Shown: positions 9,291-20,587 of the stretch, in pieces
How positions within the stretch are numbered: position 1 is the first letter of the stretch
Layout of the letters: each line of letters starts with the position of its first letter
Source: Pseudohongiella sp.
Lineage (GTDB): Bacteria > Pseudomonadota > Gammaproteobacteria > Pseudomonadales > Pseudohongiellaceae
Direction of reading: 5' to 3'
Assembly (NCBI GenBank): GCA_030651695.1
Contig: JAUSCD010000004.1
Span: 62,001-126,000, forward strand
DNA length: 64,000 nt
Made by a program: the position numbers and the translations under genes
Notes under the pieces: generated by a model
Database searches by the model: none
Seen by the model: only the letters and a program-made list of their open reading frames with translations
Told to the model about the DNA's origin: nothing

Positions 9291-10400
9291 ATGGCTGCTC
9301 TCAGCAGGTTGAAGGTCGAAGACTTCCGGAATTTGAAGGCTGTCGACCTCCAAACCTCTCGTCGATTTAATTTGATAGTTGGCTCTAATGGTAGTGGTAA
9401 GACTAGCGCTCTTGAGGCGATTCACGTGCTTAGCGTTGGGCGTTCGTTCAGAACCCATAAGCTCGACCCATTAGTAGCTACAGATTCCAGCCAATTTCTT
9501 ATATATGGTGAGTTCGCTGAAGCGAGTCGCATCGGTCTCCAGAGAGGCAGATCAGGGTCTCCAACGTTAAGATTGAACGGAGAAACCCAGGCTGGCTGGG
9601 CAGAGATTGCAACTCTACTCCCGCTGCAGGTAATTAACACAGATAGTTTTAGTCTGCTTGAAGGCGGCGGTAAAGCCAGAAGACGTTTTCTGGACTGGGC
9701 AATGTTCCACGTGGAACATTCATATCTGCCTGATTGGCGCGCATATCGCCGTATAGTCAGTCAGCGTAATATGCTTTTAAAACAAAAACCCAGAGACCTG
9801 CATCAGCAACTTGACGCCTGGGATTTGGATTTAGCCCGTTTAGCGCAGGCCATCCACCATCGCCGCTCCGCGCTAATAGAAGAATTCCTGCCTATTTTTA
9901 CCAATCTTGTGTCAGAGTTTCTTCCCGGCACGCCGGCCGCTCTCGAGTATTTGCCTGGCTGGAACGTCGAAATGCCGATAGAAGTGGCATTTTTTGAGTC
10001 CCGGGAGAGAGACATTCGGTATGGCATGACATTGCTTGGGCCTCATCGAGCAGATTTCAATGTAAAAATTAACAGGCATGCGGCAATCGAAGTCTTAAGT
10101 CGCGGGCAGATAAAAATGCTGGTTTGTGCGCTTAAACTGTCCATGGGCCAATTTATAAAAGCCCGCTATTCGAGATCCGATGAGCAGTATCGGAGTATAT
10201 ATTTGATCGATGATCTTGCCGCGGAGCTGGATCATATCAATTGCGGCCTTGTGATTGATTATTTATGGAATACTGATGACCAGTGTTTCTTTACAGCGAT
10301 AGAAGAATCAGCTCTTTTAAAGGTCGCAGAATTAACAGAGTCATCAGGAAAGTTCCACGTGGAACATGGTAAAATAAGCCCAAGTTACGCAGCAGTCTAA
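9291..10400 (+). CDS. recF: DNA replication and repair protein RecF
   Basis: SMC-like ATPase that loads RecA at single-strand gaps together with RecO and RecR. It is 369 residues. Walker A GSNGSGKTSA is at residues 31-40, a signature-like segment VLSRGQIKMLVCALK lies near 265, and Walker B IYLIDDLAAELD lies near 303. It is placed between dnaN and gyrB as usual. Two parS-like palindromes lie inside the coding sequence (9703-9718, 10351-10366). Both are read in the same frame as FHVEH, at residues 139-143 and 355-359. The second falls in the variable C-terminal tail, which suggests the tail accommodates the DNA site. Confidence 0.97.
   Translation: MAALSRLKVEDFRNLKAVDLQTSRRFNLIVGSNGSGKTSALEAIHVLSVGRSFRTHKLDPLVATDSSQFLIYGEFAEASRIGLQRGRSGSPTLRLNGETQAGWAEIATLLPLQVINTDSFSLLEGGGKARRRFLDWAMFHVEHSYLPDWRAYRRIVSQRNMLLKQKPRDLHQQLDAWDLDLARLAQAIHHRRSALIEEFLPIFTNLVSEFLPGTPAALEYLPGWNVEMPIEVAFFESRERDIRYGMTLLGPHRADFNVKINRHAAIEVLSRGQIKMLVCALKLSMGQFIKARYSRSDEQYRSIYLIDDLAAELDHINCGLVIDYLWNTDDQCFFTAIEESALLKVAELTESSGKFHVEHGKISPSYAAV
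9703..9718. promoter_or_regulatory. parS: parS centromere-like site (ParB binding) inside recF
   Basis: TGTTCCACGTGGAACA is a perfect 16-base palindrome and matches the chromosomal parS consensus bound by ParB (Spo0J), in the GTTCCACGTGGAAC variant known from Pseudomonas. It lies about 3 kb from dnaA, where parS sites are expected. parA/parB themselves are not in the window. Sequence match is direct; ParB binding is inferred. Confidence 0.85.
10351..10366. promoter_or_regulatory. parS: Second parS-like site near the 3' end of recF
   Basis: AGTTCCACGTGGAACA is identical to the upstream site except for its first base, keeping the full 14-base palindromic core. It lies 648 bases downstream of the first copy and 47 bases before the gyrB start. 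Clustered parS copies near oriC are typical of ParB loading zones. Confidence 0.8.
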
Positions 10401-12833
<2,433 letters not shown>

Positions 12834-12941
12834 AACTAGTCGAGAATATAGCTCATATGATCGAAATCATAAGGAATACCGGAGCGGAAAGATAGACTTG
12901 ATGGCGTAGAAACCAACCAGTGAAAACCGGAGCAACACGCC

Positions 12942-13727
12942 ATGGCCTATCAGACGACAATCCGGACTGCACTTGTGCTCGGCACCATCGTGACATCTTC
13001 GTTGGCCCTGTTGGTCTCCTGCAGAAATTCCATACCGTTCAATACGGACGGTTTGGTCAATTTTGCCGGCCGACAGGCAGACATTGTGGGCGAGAACAAC
13101 ATAGATGGTCTGGTACAGATTGCCTCCATGTCCGGTCAATATGGAGCTTACGGTCTCGGGGCCTATCAAGGACTGGATGGAGAGATCACAGTCTTTGAGG
13201 GTCAGCCTTATGTCACTCAAATACGCAACGGTGACATCATCCTGACTCATCAGACAGACGGTTCTGCCATTTTTGCTGCCTGGACAACAAACACGGAGTG
13301 GCAAGATGAACCCGTACCAGCAAGGGTGAACAGCTATGTTGAACTGCAATATTTCATTAAAGAACGCGCTGAGGCTTCGGGCATTGATACAGCCGCGACT
13401 GCGTTTCCCTTCCTGATTACCGGGAGCCCGAAAGAGCTGCAGTGGCACATCAACACTGATCGCACTGACGGCCGGGCAGTGACTCGCGAGTCGTTTCAGG
13501 CCTCCAAAGACAGTTTTGTGTTGCGCGACGAGGCGGTAAATATTGTGGGTTTCTATTCAGAATCGCACCACGGCGTCTTTATCGGTAACTACGCGCCGGC
13601 AATGGGAGATTCAGTTGAGTTGAACGCAATGCACATGCATCTGGTGTCGCAGGATGGCGCGTTAGCAGGGCATATCGATGATCTGACGTTTACGGACGGG
13701 ATGGTGTTGCGACTGCCGCAGAAGTGA
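12942..13727 (+). CDS. Acetolactate decarboxylase-like (BudA/AlsD family) predicted lipoprotein
   Basis: 261 residues. Family resemblance is seen in YGLGAYQGLDGEITVFEG (about 51-70), equivalent to the GLGTFNGLDGEL block of alpha-acetolactate decarboxylases, and in HMHLVSQDGALAGHIDDL, which keeps the HxH...H metal ligands (H231, H233, H244). Authentic members decarboxylate acetolactate to acetoin. Two things are odd. The N-terminus is a signal peptide ending in a lipobox (LVSC, Cys27), so the protein should be a membrane-anchored lipoprotein outside the cytoplasm. It also ends only 17 residues after the last histidine, shorter than usual. No acetolactate synthase gene is nearby. It is 108 bases after gyrB and convergent with plsC. 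Fold assignment is fairly secure; activity is uncertain. Confidence 0.72.
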   Translation: MAYQTTIRTALVLGTIVTSSLALLVSCRNSIPFNTDGLVNFAGRQADIVGENNIDGLVQIASMSGQYGAYGLGAYQGLDGEITVFEGQPYVTQIRNGDIILTHQTDGSAIFAAWTTNTEWQDEPVPARVNSYVELQYFIKERAEASGIDTAATAFPFLITGSPKELQWHINTDRTDGRAVTRESFQASKDSFVLRDEAVNIVGFYSESHHGVFIGNYAPAMGDSVELNAMHMHLVSQDGALAGHIDDLTFTDGMVLRLPQK

Positions 13728-13735
13728 CACGTACT

Positions 13736-14452
13736 TTACTCTATACCAACCCGGTGCTTGTTCTCTGATACCCAACTTTCGAACTCAGCCGCAAGCTCCT
13801 TTGGTTGCTTGCCGATGGAGCTGATCGGTTCGCCTATTACCACCTTTATTGTGCCCGGTTTTTTGCGGGAAGTGCCGGCAGGCCAGAAACTCCCGGCATT
13901 ATGCAGCACCGGCAACACCATTGTCTCAGTAGCAGTGGCCAGTTGAGCACCCCCTCGCGAGAACTTGCCCAGCGTCCCAGCCGGCGCACGAGTGCCTTCT
14001 GGAAATACCAAAATAGACAAACCTTCTGTTATTCTCTGGGCACCCTGGGTTAGTAAGGACTTGCCTGCCTCTCGTGGCTTGCTTCGATCTATAGCTATGG
14101 GTTGCTGCAGACGAATTGCCCAGCCCCAAAATGGTATATCCAGTAGTTCCTTTTTCAGTATCGGACACACCGGCGTAAACAGTTGATACAAGAATATAGT
14201 CTCCCAAGTGCTTTGATGGTTGCTCAACACGATAACGGGGTGAGCAGGTATATTCTCGCTGCCTTCGATCATATGTTTTACGCCACAGGTGATTCGCAGC
14301 CAACGAACTACAAGCCGGCACCAGAGGGCATAGAGATAAAACCTGCGTTTTGCAGGCAGCAGCCAAAACACCAGAATTACAAGAAGCGAAATTACAAAGG
14401 TGAGGCCGGCATAGCCGATCGAAAATAAAATTGAGCGAAGCTTGTTTATCAT
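13736..14452 (-). CDS. plsC: 1-acyl-sn-glycerol-3-phosphate acyltransferase (PlsC family)
   Basis: Acylates lysophosphatidic acid to phosphatidic acid at the inner membrane. 238 residues: two hydrophobic N-terminal segments (about 8-32), then the catalytic block SNHQSTWE (H79, with Glu84 in place of the commoner Asp), and the FPEGTRAPAG substrate-binding block near residue 150. Its start overlaps the gmhB stop by 4 bases (ATGA), so it is the last gene of glyQ-glyS-gmhB-plsC. A plsC homologue beside gmhB is the known Pseudomonas arrangement. It could serve a membrane-remodelling role rather than bulk synthesis. Confidence 0.92.
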   Translation of the reverse strand: MINKLRSILFSIGYAGLTFVISLLVILVFWLLPAKRRFYLYALWCRLVVRWLRITCGVKHMIEGSENIPAHPVIVLSNHQSTWETIFLYQLFTPVCPILKKELLDIPFWGWAIRLQQPIAIDRSKPREAGKSLLTQGAQRITEGLSILVFPEGTRAPAGTLGKFSRGGAQLATATETMVLPVLHNAGSFWPAGTSRKKPGTIKVVIGEPISSIGKQPKELAAEFESWVSENKHRVGIE

Positions 14453-15003
14453 GCGTCGTCCAGACTTAACTGAGACTCAACAAAAGCAGCCAGGTTTTTG
14501 TAGATTCGTGTTGATTCAAGTTCTGACGGCAAACCGTTTAATAAAGTTTGTTCACCCTTGCCGCTGAGCACAAGGATCGGCTCGCAACCGGCAGCCCGGG
14601 CTGCCTGCAGATCGCGCAGGCTGTCTCCTACGAAAGCGCAACCGCTCAGAGGAAGCCCAAATTCAGAGGCGATCTTTTCGAGCAGTCCTGGTTTTGGTTT
14701 CCTGCAATCGCAATTGTCGTCCGGACCGTGAGGGCAGTATACAAACGCTTCAATGCGGCCGCCCGCCTCTTCGACCTGCTCACTTATGTACTGGTGAATA
14801 TGCGCAAGGTCAAACTCATCCAAAAGGCCTCTTGAGATACCGGACTGATTGGTGGCAACTACCACCTGATATCCGGCATCGCAAAGGCGCACGATAGCAT
14901 CCACGCTACCTGGAATCAGATGACACTCGTCAACGGACTTTACAAAGGTATCGGAGTCCTCATTGATCACACCGTCCCTGTCCAGAATTACCAGTCTGGA
15001 CAT
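14449..15003 (-). CDS. gmhB: D-glycero-beta-D-manno-heptose 1,7-bisphosphate 7-phosphatase
   Basis: HAD-family phosphatase in the ADP-heptose pathway for the LPS inner core. The 184-residue protein begins MSRLVILDRDGVINEDSD with the nucleophile Asp8 and acid/base Asp10. It carries the zinc-binding loop CPHGPDDNCDCRKPKP (about 91-106), diagnostic of GmhB, and the GDSLRDLQAARAAG motif. The ATG at 15003 overlaps the glyS stop (TGATG). A longer in-frame start 18 bases upstream would lie within glyS and is less likely. Confidence 0.94.
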   Translation of the reverse strand: MSRLVILDRDGVINEDSDTFVKSVDECHLIPGSVDAIVRLCDAGYQVVVATNQSGISRGLLDEFDLAHIHQYISEQVEEAGGRIEAFVYCPHGPDDNCDCRKPKPGLLEKIASEFGLPLSGCAFVGDSLRDLQAARAAGCEPILVLSGKGEQTLLNGLPSELESTRIYKNLAAFVESQLSLDDA

Positions 15004-17084
15004 CAGGCTGTATGCAGACACGAAATGTCCGCTACTCTGAGGAACAGTGAGCGCAGTTGGTTCAGCAGTGCAAGCCTGTTATCGCGTATTGCCGGATCAT
15101 CGGCCATCACCAACACGTCTTCAAAAAACTTGTCTACTTCGGGTTTTAATGAGGCCAGCTTTTCCAGACCCAGGGCGTAGTCGCCTTTGTCGAACAGCGG
15201 TGATACATCAGCGGCCAGTCGCTCGATCGCAGCGGCCAGATTCTTCTCCGCAATTTCCGTCAACAATGTGCTTTCAAAACTGACTGGTATTGCATTGTGT
15301 TGCTTCTGCAGAATATTGGACACACGTTTATTTGCGGCTGCCAACGAGGCACTGTCGGAAAGCTGGCTGAACTTGTTGACCGCATTTACACGCATGGAGA
15401 AATCAAGCGGGCGGACGGGTTTGAGTTCCATTACCGACTGGAATACTTCAGCACTGACTCCTTCAGCCTGGTACCAGGCGCGAAAGCGTTCAAGCATAAA
15501 ATCAAAAACCTGTTGAGCGCTGGTGTCAGGAACGCTTACGCCCTGCGCTGCAAATATTTCCAGAGACTTTTCAACCGTTGCCAGCAGATCGAGATCCATG
15601 GCCTTTTCAACGAGAATTCTCAAAACACCCAGCGCCGCACGACGCAATGCAAACGGGTCTTTTGATCCGGTAGGCGGCTGTCCAATAGCAAAAAGCCCAC
15701 ACATGGTGTCAATTTTTTCTGCGATCGCGAGGATCGCTCCTGTGATGCTTGATGGCAATGCGTCACCGGCAAACCTTGGCATGTACTGTTCGGTGATCGC
15801 GGCGGCAACGGTCTCACCCTCTCCGTCGTAGCGGGCGTAGTAGCTTCCCATGATGCCTTGAAGCTCGGGAAATTCCGAAACCATATTGGTCAGCAGATCG
15901 CACTTGGCAAGCAGTGCTGCTCGCCCGCATGATGCCGCATCTGCACCCAGTGCCTTGGCAATATACTCACTAAGCGCTGCCACCCTTCGCGACTTTTGTT
16001 CTACAGTCCCCAATTGTTGCTGAAATACAATATTGCCCAGCAGAGGTAACCGGGCGGCCAGAGTCTGTTTGCGATCTGTTTCAAAAAAGAAAGCGGCATC
16101 AGCAAGGCGGGGGCGTATGACACGCTCATTGCCCGCGATTACCTGAGAAGGGTCTTTGCTTTCCAGATTCGCCACAGCGATGAAATTGGGCAACATGGCG
16201 CCTTTTTCATCAGTCAGGTAAAAAGTCTTCTGGTGATTCTTCATGGAAGAGATCAATGCTTCGGCAGGAACTTCAAGGAAGTGCTGGTCGAACCTACCTG
16301 TCAGCGCGACTGGCCACTCCACCATGCTGGTAACTTCTTCCAGCAAGTCTTCGTCAATATGTACAACCGCATCAAGCGCACTGCCCTGTGCCAGAATCAA
16401 TTCCCTGACGCGCGCTCTACGGCTTTCATAATCCGCAATCACATGGCCGGGGTTGAGCAACTGCGACTCATAGTCAGCGGGGCTCTTGACGGTAATCTCA
16501 GTCGGGCAATGGAAACGGTGGCCGCGGGTGACACGACTACTGCGAATTCCAAACAGCTCGGTCTCGACCACATCATCGCCAAACAACATCACCAGCCAGT
16601 ATACCGGGCGCACAAATTCGTCACGCGTGCTGCCCCAGCGCATTTTTCTCGGAATTGGCAATTTCTGCAGGGAGCTCATTACGATGCCGGGCAACAGCGC
16701 AACAGTGTCTTCGCCTTTTTTGGCGGCGCGGAAAACAAGTTTTTCTACACCATCTTTATCTGCTTTTTCGAGCGCGGAGAAATCAACTCCACATGAGCGC
16801 GCAAATCCAAGTGCCGCAGGTGTGGTTTTACCGTCTTTATCAAAAGCTGCAGCAACAGCTGGACCAACACGTTCAATATTGCTGTCAGCCTGTTTGACGC
16901 TGAGACCTTCAACGCGGGCTGCCAAACGACGCGGACTCGTAAAGGGCTTGATGTGCTCATAGCGCAAACCGGCAGCGTCGAGGCCTGATATCAAACCGGA
17001 AACGAATGCTTCAGATAGTCCCAGTAATGCTTTCGGTGGTAGTTCGGCGCAGCCTACTTCTACTAAAAAATCTTTTGTGCTCAT
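15003..17084 (-). CDS. glyS: Glycyl-tRNA synthetase beta subunit
   Basis: Partner of GlyQ in the alpha2beta2 bacterial glycyl-tRNA synthetase; the beta chain handles tRNA recognition. From ATG 17084 it is 693 residues, starting MSTKDFLVEVGCAELPPKAL, which is the family N-terminus. The frame extends farther upstream into glyQ but without similarity. FTSPRRLAARVEGL and DPFALRRAALGVLRILVEK are typical. It lies 34 bases after the glyQ stop. Confidence 0.97.
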   Translation of the reverse strand: MSTKDFLVEVGCAELPPKALLGLSEAFVSGLISGLDAAGLRYEHIKPFTSPRRLAARVEGLSVKQADSNIERVGPAVAAAFDKDGKTTPAALGFARSCGVDFSALEKADKDGVEKLVFRAAKKGEDTVALLPGIVMSSLQKLPIPRKMRWGSTRDEFVRPVYWLVMLFGDDVVETELFGIRSSRVTRGHRFHCPTEITVKSPADYESQLLNPGHVIADYESRRARVRELILAQGSALDAVVHIDEDLLEEVTSMVEWPVALTGRFDQHFLEVPAEALISSMKNHQKTFYLTDEKGAMLPNFIAVANLESKDPSQVIAGNERVIRPRLADAAFFFETDRKQTLAARLPLLGNIVFQQQLGTVEQKSRRVAALSEYIAKALGADAASCGRAALLAKCDLLTNMVSEFPELQGIMGSYYARYDGEGETVAAAITEQYMPRFAGDALPSSITGAILAIAEKIDTMCGLFAIGQPPTGSKDPFALRRAALGVLRILVEKAMDLDLLATVEKSLEIFAAQGVSVPDTSAQQVFDFMLERFRAWYQAEGVSAEVFQSVMELKPVRPLDFSMRVNAVNKFSQLSDSASLAAANKRVSNILQKQHNAIPVSFESTLLTEIAEKNLAAAIERLAADVSPLFDKGDYALGLEKLASLKPEVDKFFEDVLVMADDPAIRDNRLALLNQLRSLFLRVADISCLHTA

Positions 17085-17118
17085 GGTTGTCAACGGAACT
17101 TGCCGCCTTCTCTCAAAT

Positions 17119-18060
17119 TCAGGAATTAAGGGCTGCCAGACGCAGCGCTTCAGGTGCCAGCGGGAACCCGAGTTTACGGCGACTCTCGTAGTAGGCTTCA
17201 GCAACCAGACGAGACAATGTCCGTACACGCAGAATAAAGCGTTGACGCTCAGTCACTGAAATAGCCTGACGGGCATCCAGCAGGTTGAAATAATGTGACG
17301 CCTTCAGTACCTGCTCGTATGCTGGCAAGGCCAGGCCCTTTTCAATCAGGTTTGTGCACTGCGCCTCACAGTCATCGAAGTATCTGAACAAAGAGTCCAC
17401 ATTGGCGTGCTCAAAATTGTAAGCAGACATTTCAACTTCGTTCTGATGAAACACATCTCCGTAAGTGACAACGCCGTCCGGGCCTTCGGCCCAAACCAGG
17501 TCATAAAGACTGTCCACACCCTGCAGATACATTGCAATTCTTTCCAGACCGTAAGTGATTTCTCCGCTAACAGGGAAGCACTCCAGACCACCAACCTGCT
17601 GGAAATAAGTAAACTGTGTCACTTCCATACCGTTGAGCCAGACTTCCCAGCCCAGACCCCACGCTCCCAGAGTTGGGGATTCCCAGTTGTCTTCAACAAA
17701 ACGGATATCGTGAATCATTGGATCGATACCCAGATGCTTCAGGGAGGCAATGTAAAGATCCTGGATGTCAGGCGGAGACGGTTTCAAAATGACTTGAAAC
17801 TGATAGTAGTGCTGCAAGCGGTTGGGGTTCTCACCATAACGCCCGTCAGTAGGACGCCGGCTGGGCTGAACGTATGCGGTTCTCCAACTCTCCGGGCCAA
17901 TTGCACGCAGGAAAGTAGCCGGATGGAAAGTACCGGCGCCAACTTCCAGATCCAGCGGCTGCAGAACAACACAACCCTGTTTTGCCCAGAAATCCTGGAG
18001 GGCAAGAATCAGACCCTGAAAGGTTTTTACATCAGCTACGGCTGGTGTTTGCGAAACCAA
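17119..18060 (-). CDS. glyQ: Glycyl-tRNA synthetase alpha subunit
   Basis: Catalytic class II aminoacyl-tRNA synthetase subunit activating glycine. 313 residues, near identical in layout to the family: [20 protein letters not shown], then [19 protein letters not shown], the [20 protein letters not shown] motif 2 region, and [19 protein letters not shown]. It is the first gene of the minus-strand operon and is divergent from the acyltransferase gene at 18151, across a 90-base gap that must hold both promoters. Confidence 0.98.
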   Translation of the reverse strand: MVSQTPAVADVKTFQGLILALQDFWAKQGCVVLQPLDLEVGAGTFHPATFLRAIGPESWRTAYVQPSRRPTDGRYGENPNRLQHYYQFQVILKPSPPDIQDLYIASLKHLGIDPMIHDIRFVEDNWESPTLGAWGLGWEVWLNGMEVTQFTYFQQVGGLECFPVSGEITYGLERIAMYLQGVDSLYDLVWAEGPDGVVTYGDVFHQNEVEMSAYNFEHANVDSLFRYFDDCEAQCTNLIEKGLALPAYEQVLKASHYFNLLDARQAISVTERQRFILRVRTLSRLVAEAYYESRRKLGFPLAPEALRLAALNS

Positions 18061-18150
18061 GACACACCCCTATCATATGCACTTATAGGCATAAACATTT
18101 GAAAAGGCGCAATTATGCGGGATTAGGCAGTTAATATCCACTGCGCTAGA

Positions 18151-19083
18151 ATGCAGGATCGTCAGTTAACAGACACAAATCAGGGCCAGATCATCGACAC
18201 TTTAAAGACCGCAATCATAACTGCTTTGCTCAGAATTCTGTCCTGGATTCCTCTGCGCGCGCTTCACAAGATCGCTGATGGCGTGGGTACACTGGTCTAT
18301 CTGCTGCCGACAGAAACGCGCCGGGTTACGCTGATTAACCTCAGGACTGCTTTCCCCGAAATGCCAGAACAAGAGCGGCTTCAGCTCGCGAAACGCAGTA
18401 TTCGCGAAACCATCAAGACGGGTTTTGAGCTTGGGCATATATGGTATGGAAGTCTTGAGCATGTGCTCAATCTGATCAAAGATGTGAGAGGTCTGGAGCA
18501 CGTCAGAGCAGCCCAGAGCTCCGGTCAGGGAATCATTTACGCCGCGCCGCATCTCGGGAGCTGGGAGCTGCTGGGAATGTATGTGTCTTCCCTTGGTCCT
18601 CTCACCACGCTGTACAAACCGCCAAAAATTAAGGGCCTCAATGATTTGATTGCGTCGTCACGAGCCAAGGCGGGTGCTGAACTTGTCGCGACAGATCGTC
18701 ACGGTGTTGTCCGGCTGACGCGAACATTGCAGCAAGGAGGCGCTACCGGGATCTTGCCCGACCAACAACCGAGACAGGATGGCGGTGTATTCGCCCCATT
18801 TTTCGGCAAACCCGCTTTCACCATGACCCTGTTACCCAAACTGGCCGCACGCACCAACGCTTTGGTGTTGTTCACTTACGCGGAGCGGTTGCCGCAAGGT
18901 CAGGGATTTAATGTGGTTTTTGTTCCGGCTGACGCAGACATCAGCAATGACGATCCGGTACTGGCGGCGGCTGCACTTAACCGCTCAGTTGAGCAGGTTG
19001 TGCGTGCTGTGCCGTCGCAATACCAATGGGAATACAAACGATTCAGGAAACGACCGGAAGAAGATCCGACACCTGTGTATTAA
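18151..19083 (+). CDS. Lipid A biosynthesis acyltransferase (LpxL/HtrB family)
   Basis: Membrane-associated acyltransferase expected to add a secondary acyl chain to the lipid A precursor, using acyl-ACP. 310 residues with a hydrophobic N-terminal segment (about 20-52). The HX4E catalytic block is AAPHLGSWELLG (His near 134), followed by GILPDQQPRQDGGVFAPFFG and the C-terminal QWEYKRFRKRPE, all standard for the family. A gene of this family sits near glyQ in Pseudomonas too. LpxL versus LpxM specificity cannot be read from sequence. It ends 9 bases from the convergent trkH stop. Confidence 0.9.
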   Translation: MQDRQLTDTNQGQIIDTLKTAIITALLRILSWIPLRALHKIADGVGTLVYLLPTETRRVTLINLRTAFPEMPEQERLQLAKRSIRETIKTGFELGHIWYGSLEHVLNLIKDVRGLEHVRAAQSSGQGIIYAAPHLGSWELLGMYVSSLGPLTTLYKPPKIKGLNDLIASSRAKAGAELVATDRHGVVRLTRTLQQGGATGILPDQQPRQDGGVFAPFFGKPAFTMTLLPKLAARTNALVLFTYAERLPQGQGFNVVFVPADADISNDDPVLAAAALNRSVEQVVRAVPSQYQWEYKRFRKRPEEDPTPVY

Positions 19084-19092
19084 AAGGATCGA

Positions 19093-20544
19093 TCAGCGGC
19101 GCCAGAACATGGGCATAAACAAAACCAGCAAGGTGAAGATTTCAAGCCGGCCCAGCAACATGGCAAGACACAATACCCATTTTGCAGGATCGGATATATC
19201 GGCGTAGTTTGCGGCAACTGCTTCCAGTCCGGGACCAAGATTGTTCAGGCAAGCACCCACAGCGCTGAATGCGGTAACGACATCCATCCCCATCGCCAGC
19301 AACACTATCAGCAGCACGAGATAGACCAGCACATAAACCGCAAAAAACCCCCACACCGCTTCAATGACACGGTCCGGCACCATCTTGCGGCCCAGCTTGA
19401 CCGTAATTACTGCGTTCGGGTGAATCAGACGTTTGATCTCACGCAGCCCCTGCTTGAAGATCAACAGAATGCGTATCACTTTCATGCCGCCGCCGGTGGA
19501 GCCCGCGCAAGCTCCCACGATAGAGGCGTAGATCAGCAGATAAGGCAAAGCATAGGGCCAGGCGCTGAACTCAGCAGTTGTAAATCCGGTGGTTGTTGCA
19601 ATCGATACACTTTGAAACAAGCCGTGGACAAAAGCGCCTTGCAAGCCATATGTGTCGGTCATGTACAGAACAAGAATGGTAAACAGTGCAAGAGAAACCA
19701 GAATGACGGTATAAAAAATAGTTTCAGGATCTTTTAAATACTGAGAAATGCTGCGATGGCGCCACGCAGTAAAGTGCAGGGCAAAATTTATTCCGGCGAG
19801 GAACATAAAAAACACCGCAATCATATTGATGGTGTTGCTGTCGAAATAAGCCATGCTGGCATCATGAGTTGAAAACCCTCCGATCGCTACCGTCGCAAAG
19901 CTGTGGCAAATAGCATCAAAAAGGCTCATCCCGGCAGACCAGTAAGCAAGAGCACAGGCCACGGTCAACCCCATATAGATATACCAGAGCGCTTTAGCCG
20001 TCTCTGCCAGTCGAGGTACCAGGTTGTCGTTTTTTACCGGCCCGGGGCTTTCTGCTCGGTAAAGCTGCATGCCGCCGATGCCCAGCATGGGCAGCACAGC
20101 GACCGCCAGGGCCACAATACCCATGCCACCTAACCATTGCAGCTGCTGTCGGTAAAACAAAATCGACTGTGGCATAAAATCCAGGCCGGTGAGCACAGTC
20201 GCACCGGTTGTGGTCAGCCCCGAAAACGATTCAAATACCGCGTCTGTCATCGACATTCCGACGTCTGCGGAAAACAGAAACGGCAAAGATCCAAAGGTAC
20301 CAAGAACTGTCCAGAACAGAGTAACAACCAGGAAGCCGTCTCGCGTTCGCATCTCTTCTTTGGACCGCCAGGTCAGAATCCAAAGCGATAGACCGATGCC
20401 AAAGGTAATCATCAGGGAAGAGACAAAAGACGACAGTTCTTCGTCCTGATAAATCACAGAAACCAGCATCGATGGAAGATAGGCCAGCAAGCTGAACAAC
20501 ATCAGCAGGACACCCAGAATTCGCGATACTACTGAAAGATGCAT
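19093..20544 (-). CDS. trkH: Trk system potassium uptake protein TrkH
   Basis: Pore-forming subunit of the Trk potassium uptake system. The 483-residue polytopic protein has the four selectivity-filter-like repeats of the SKT family, visible around TTTGATVLTG, ATVAIGGFSTHDAS, IATTTGFTTAEFS and GACLNNLGPGLEAV. CAGSTGGGMKVIRILLIFKQG is also characteristic. It is 43 bases downstream of trkA on the same strand, so regulator and channel are co-expressed. Confidence 0.96.
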   Translation of the reverse strand: MHLSVVSRILGVLLMLFSLLAYLPSMLVSVIYQDEELSSFVSSLMITFGIGLSLWILTWRSKEEMRTRDGFLVVTLFWTVLGTFGSLPFLFSADVGMSMTDAVFESFSGLTTTGATVLTGLDFMPQSILFYRQQLQWLGGMGIVALAVAVLPMLGIGGMQLYRAESPGPVKNDNLVPRLAETAKALWYIYMGLTVACALAYWSAGMSLFDAICHSFATVAIGGFSTHDASMAYFDSNTINMIAVFFMFLAGINFALHFTAWRHRSISQYLKDPETIFYTVILVSLALFTILVLYMTDTYGLQGAFVHGLFQSVSIATTTGFTTAEFSAWPYALPYLLIYASIVGACAGSTGGGMKVIRILLIFKQGLREIKRLIHPNAVITVKLGRKMVPDRVIEAVWGFFAVYVLVYLVLLIVLLAMGMDVVTAFSAVGACLNNLGPGLEAVAANYADISDPAKWVLCLAMLLGRLEIFTLLVLFMPMFWRR

Positions 20545-20587
20545 TAGCTAAACCCGGGCAATGCGGAAACCTGATTTCCGTGCACAA

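Noticed and set aside
12856-12871. TATGAT-CGAA-ATCATA hairpin after gyrB as terminator
   Set aside because: AT-rich 6-bp stem with no T-run; insufficient for a terminator call.
17085-17228. 48-residue N-terminal extension of GlyS
   Set aside because: Overlaps the coding end of glyQ and has no family similarity; MSTKDFLVEV is the normal start.
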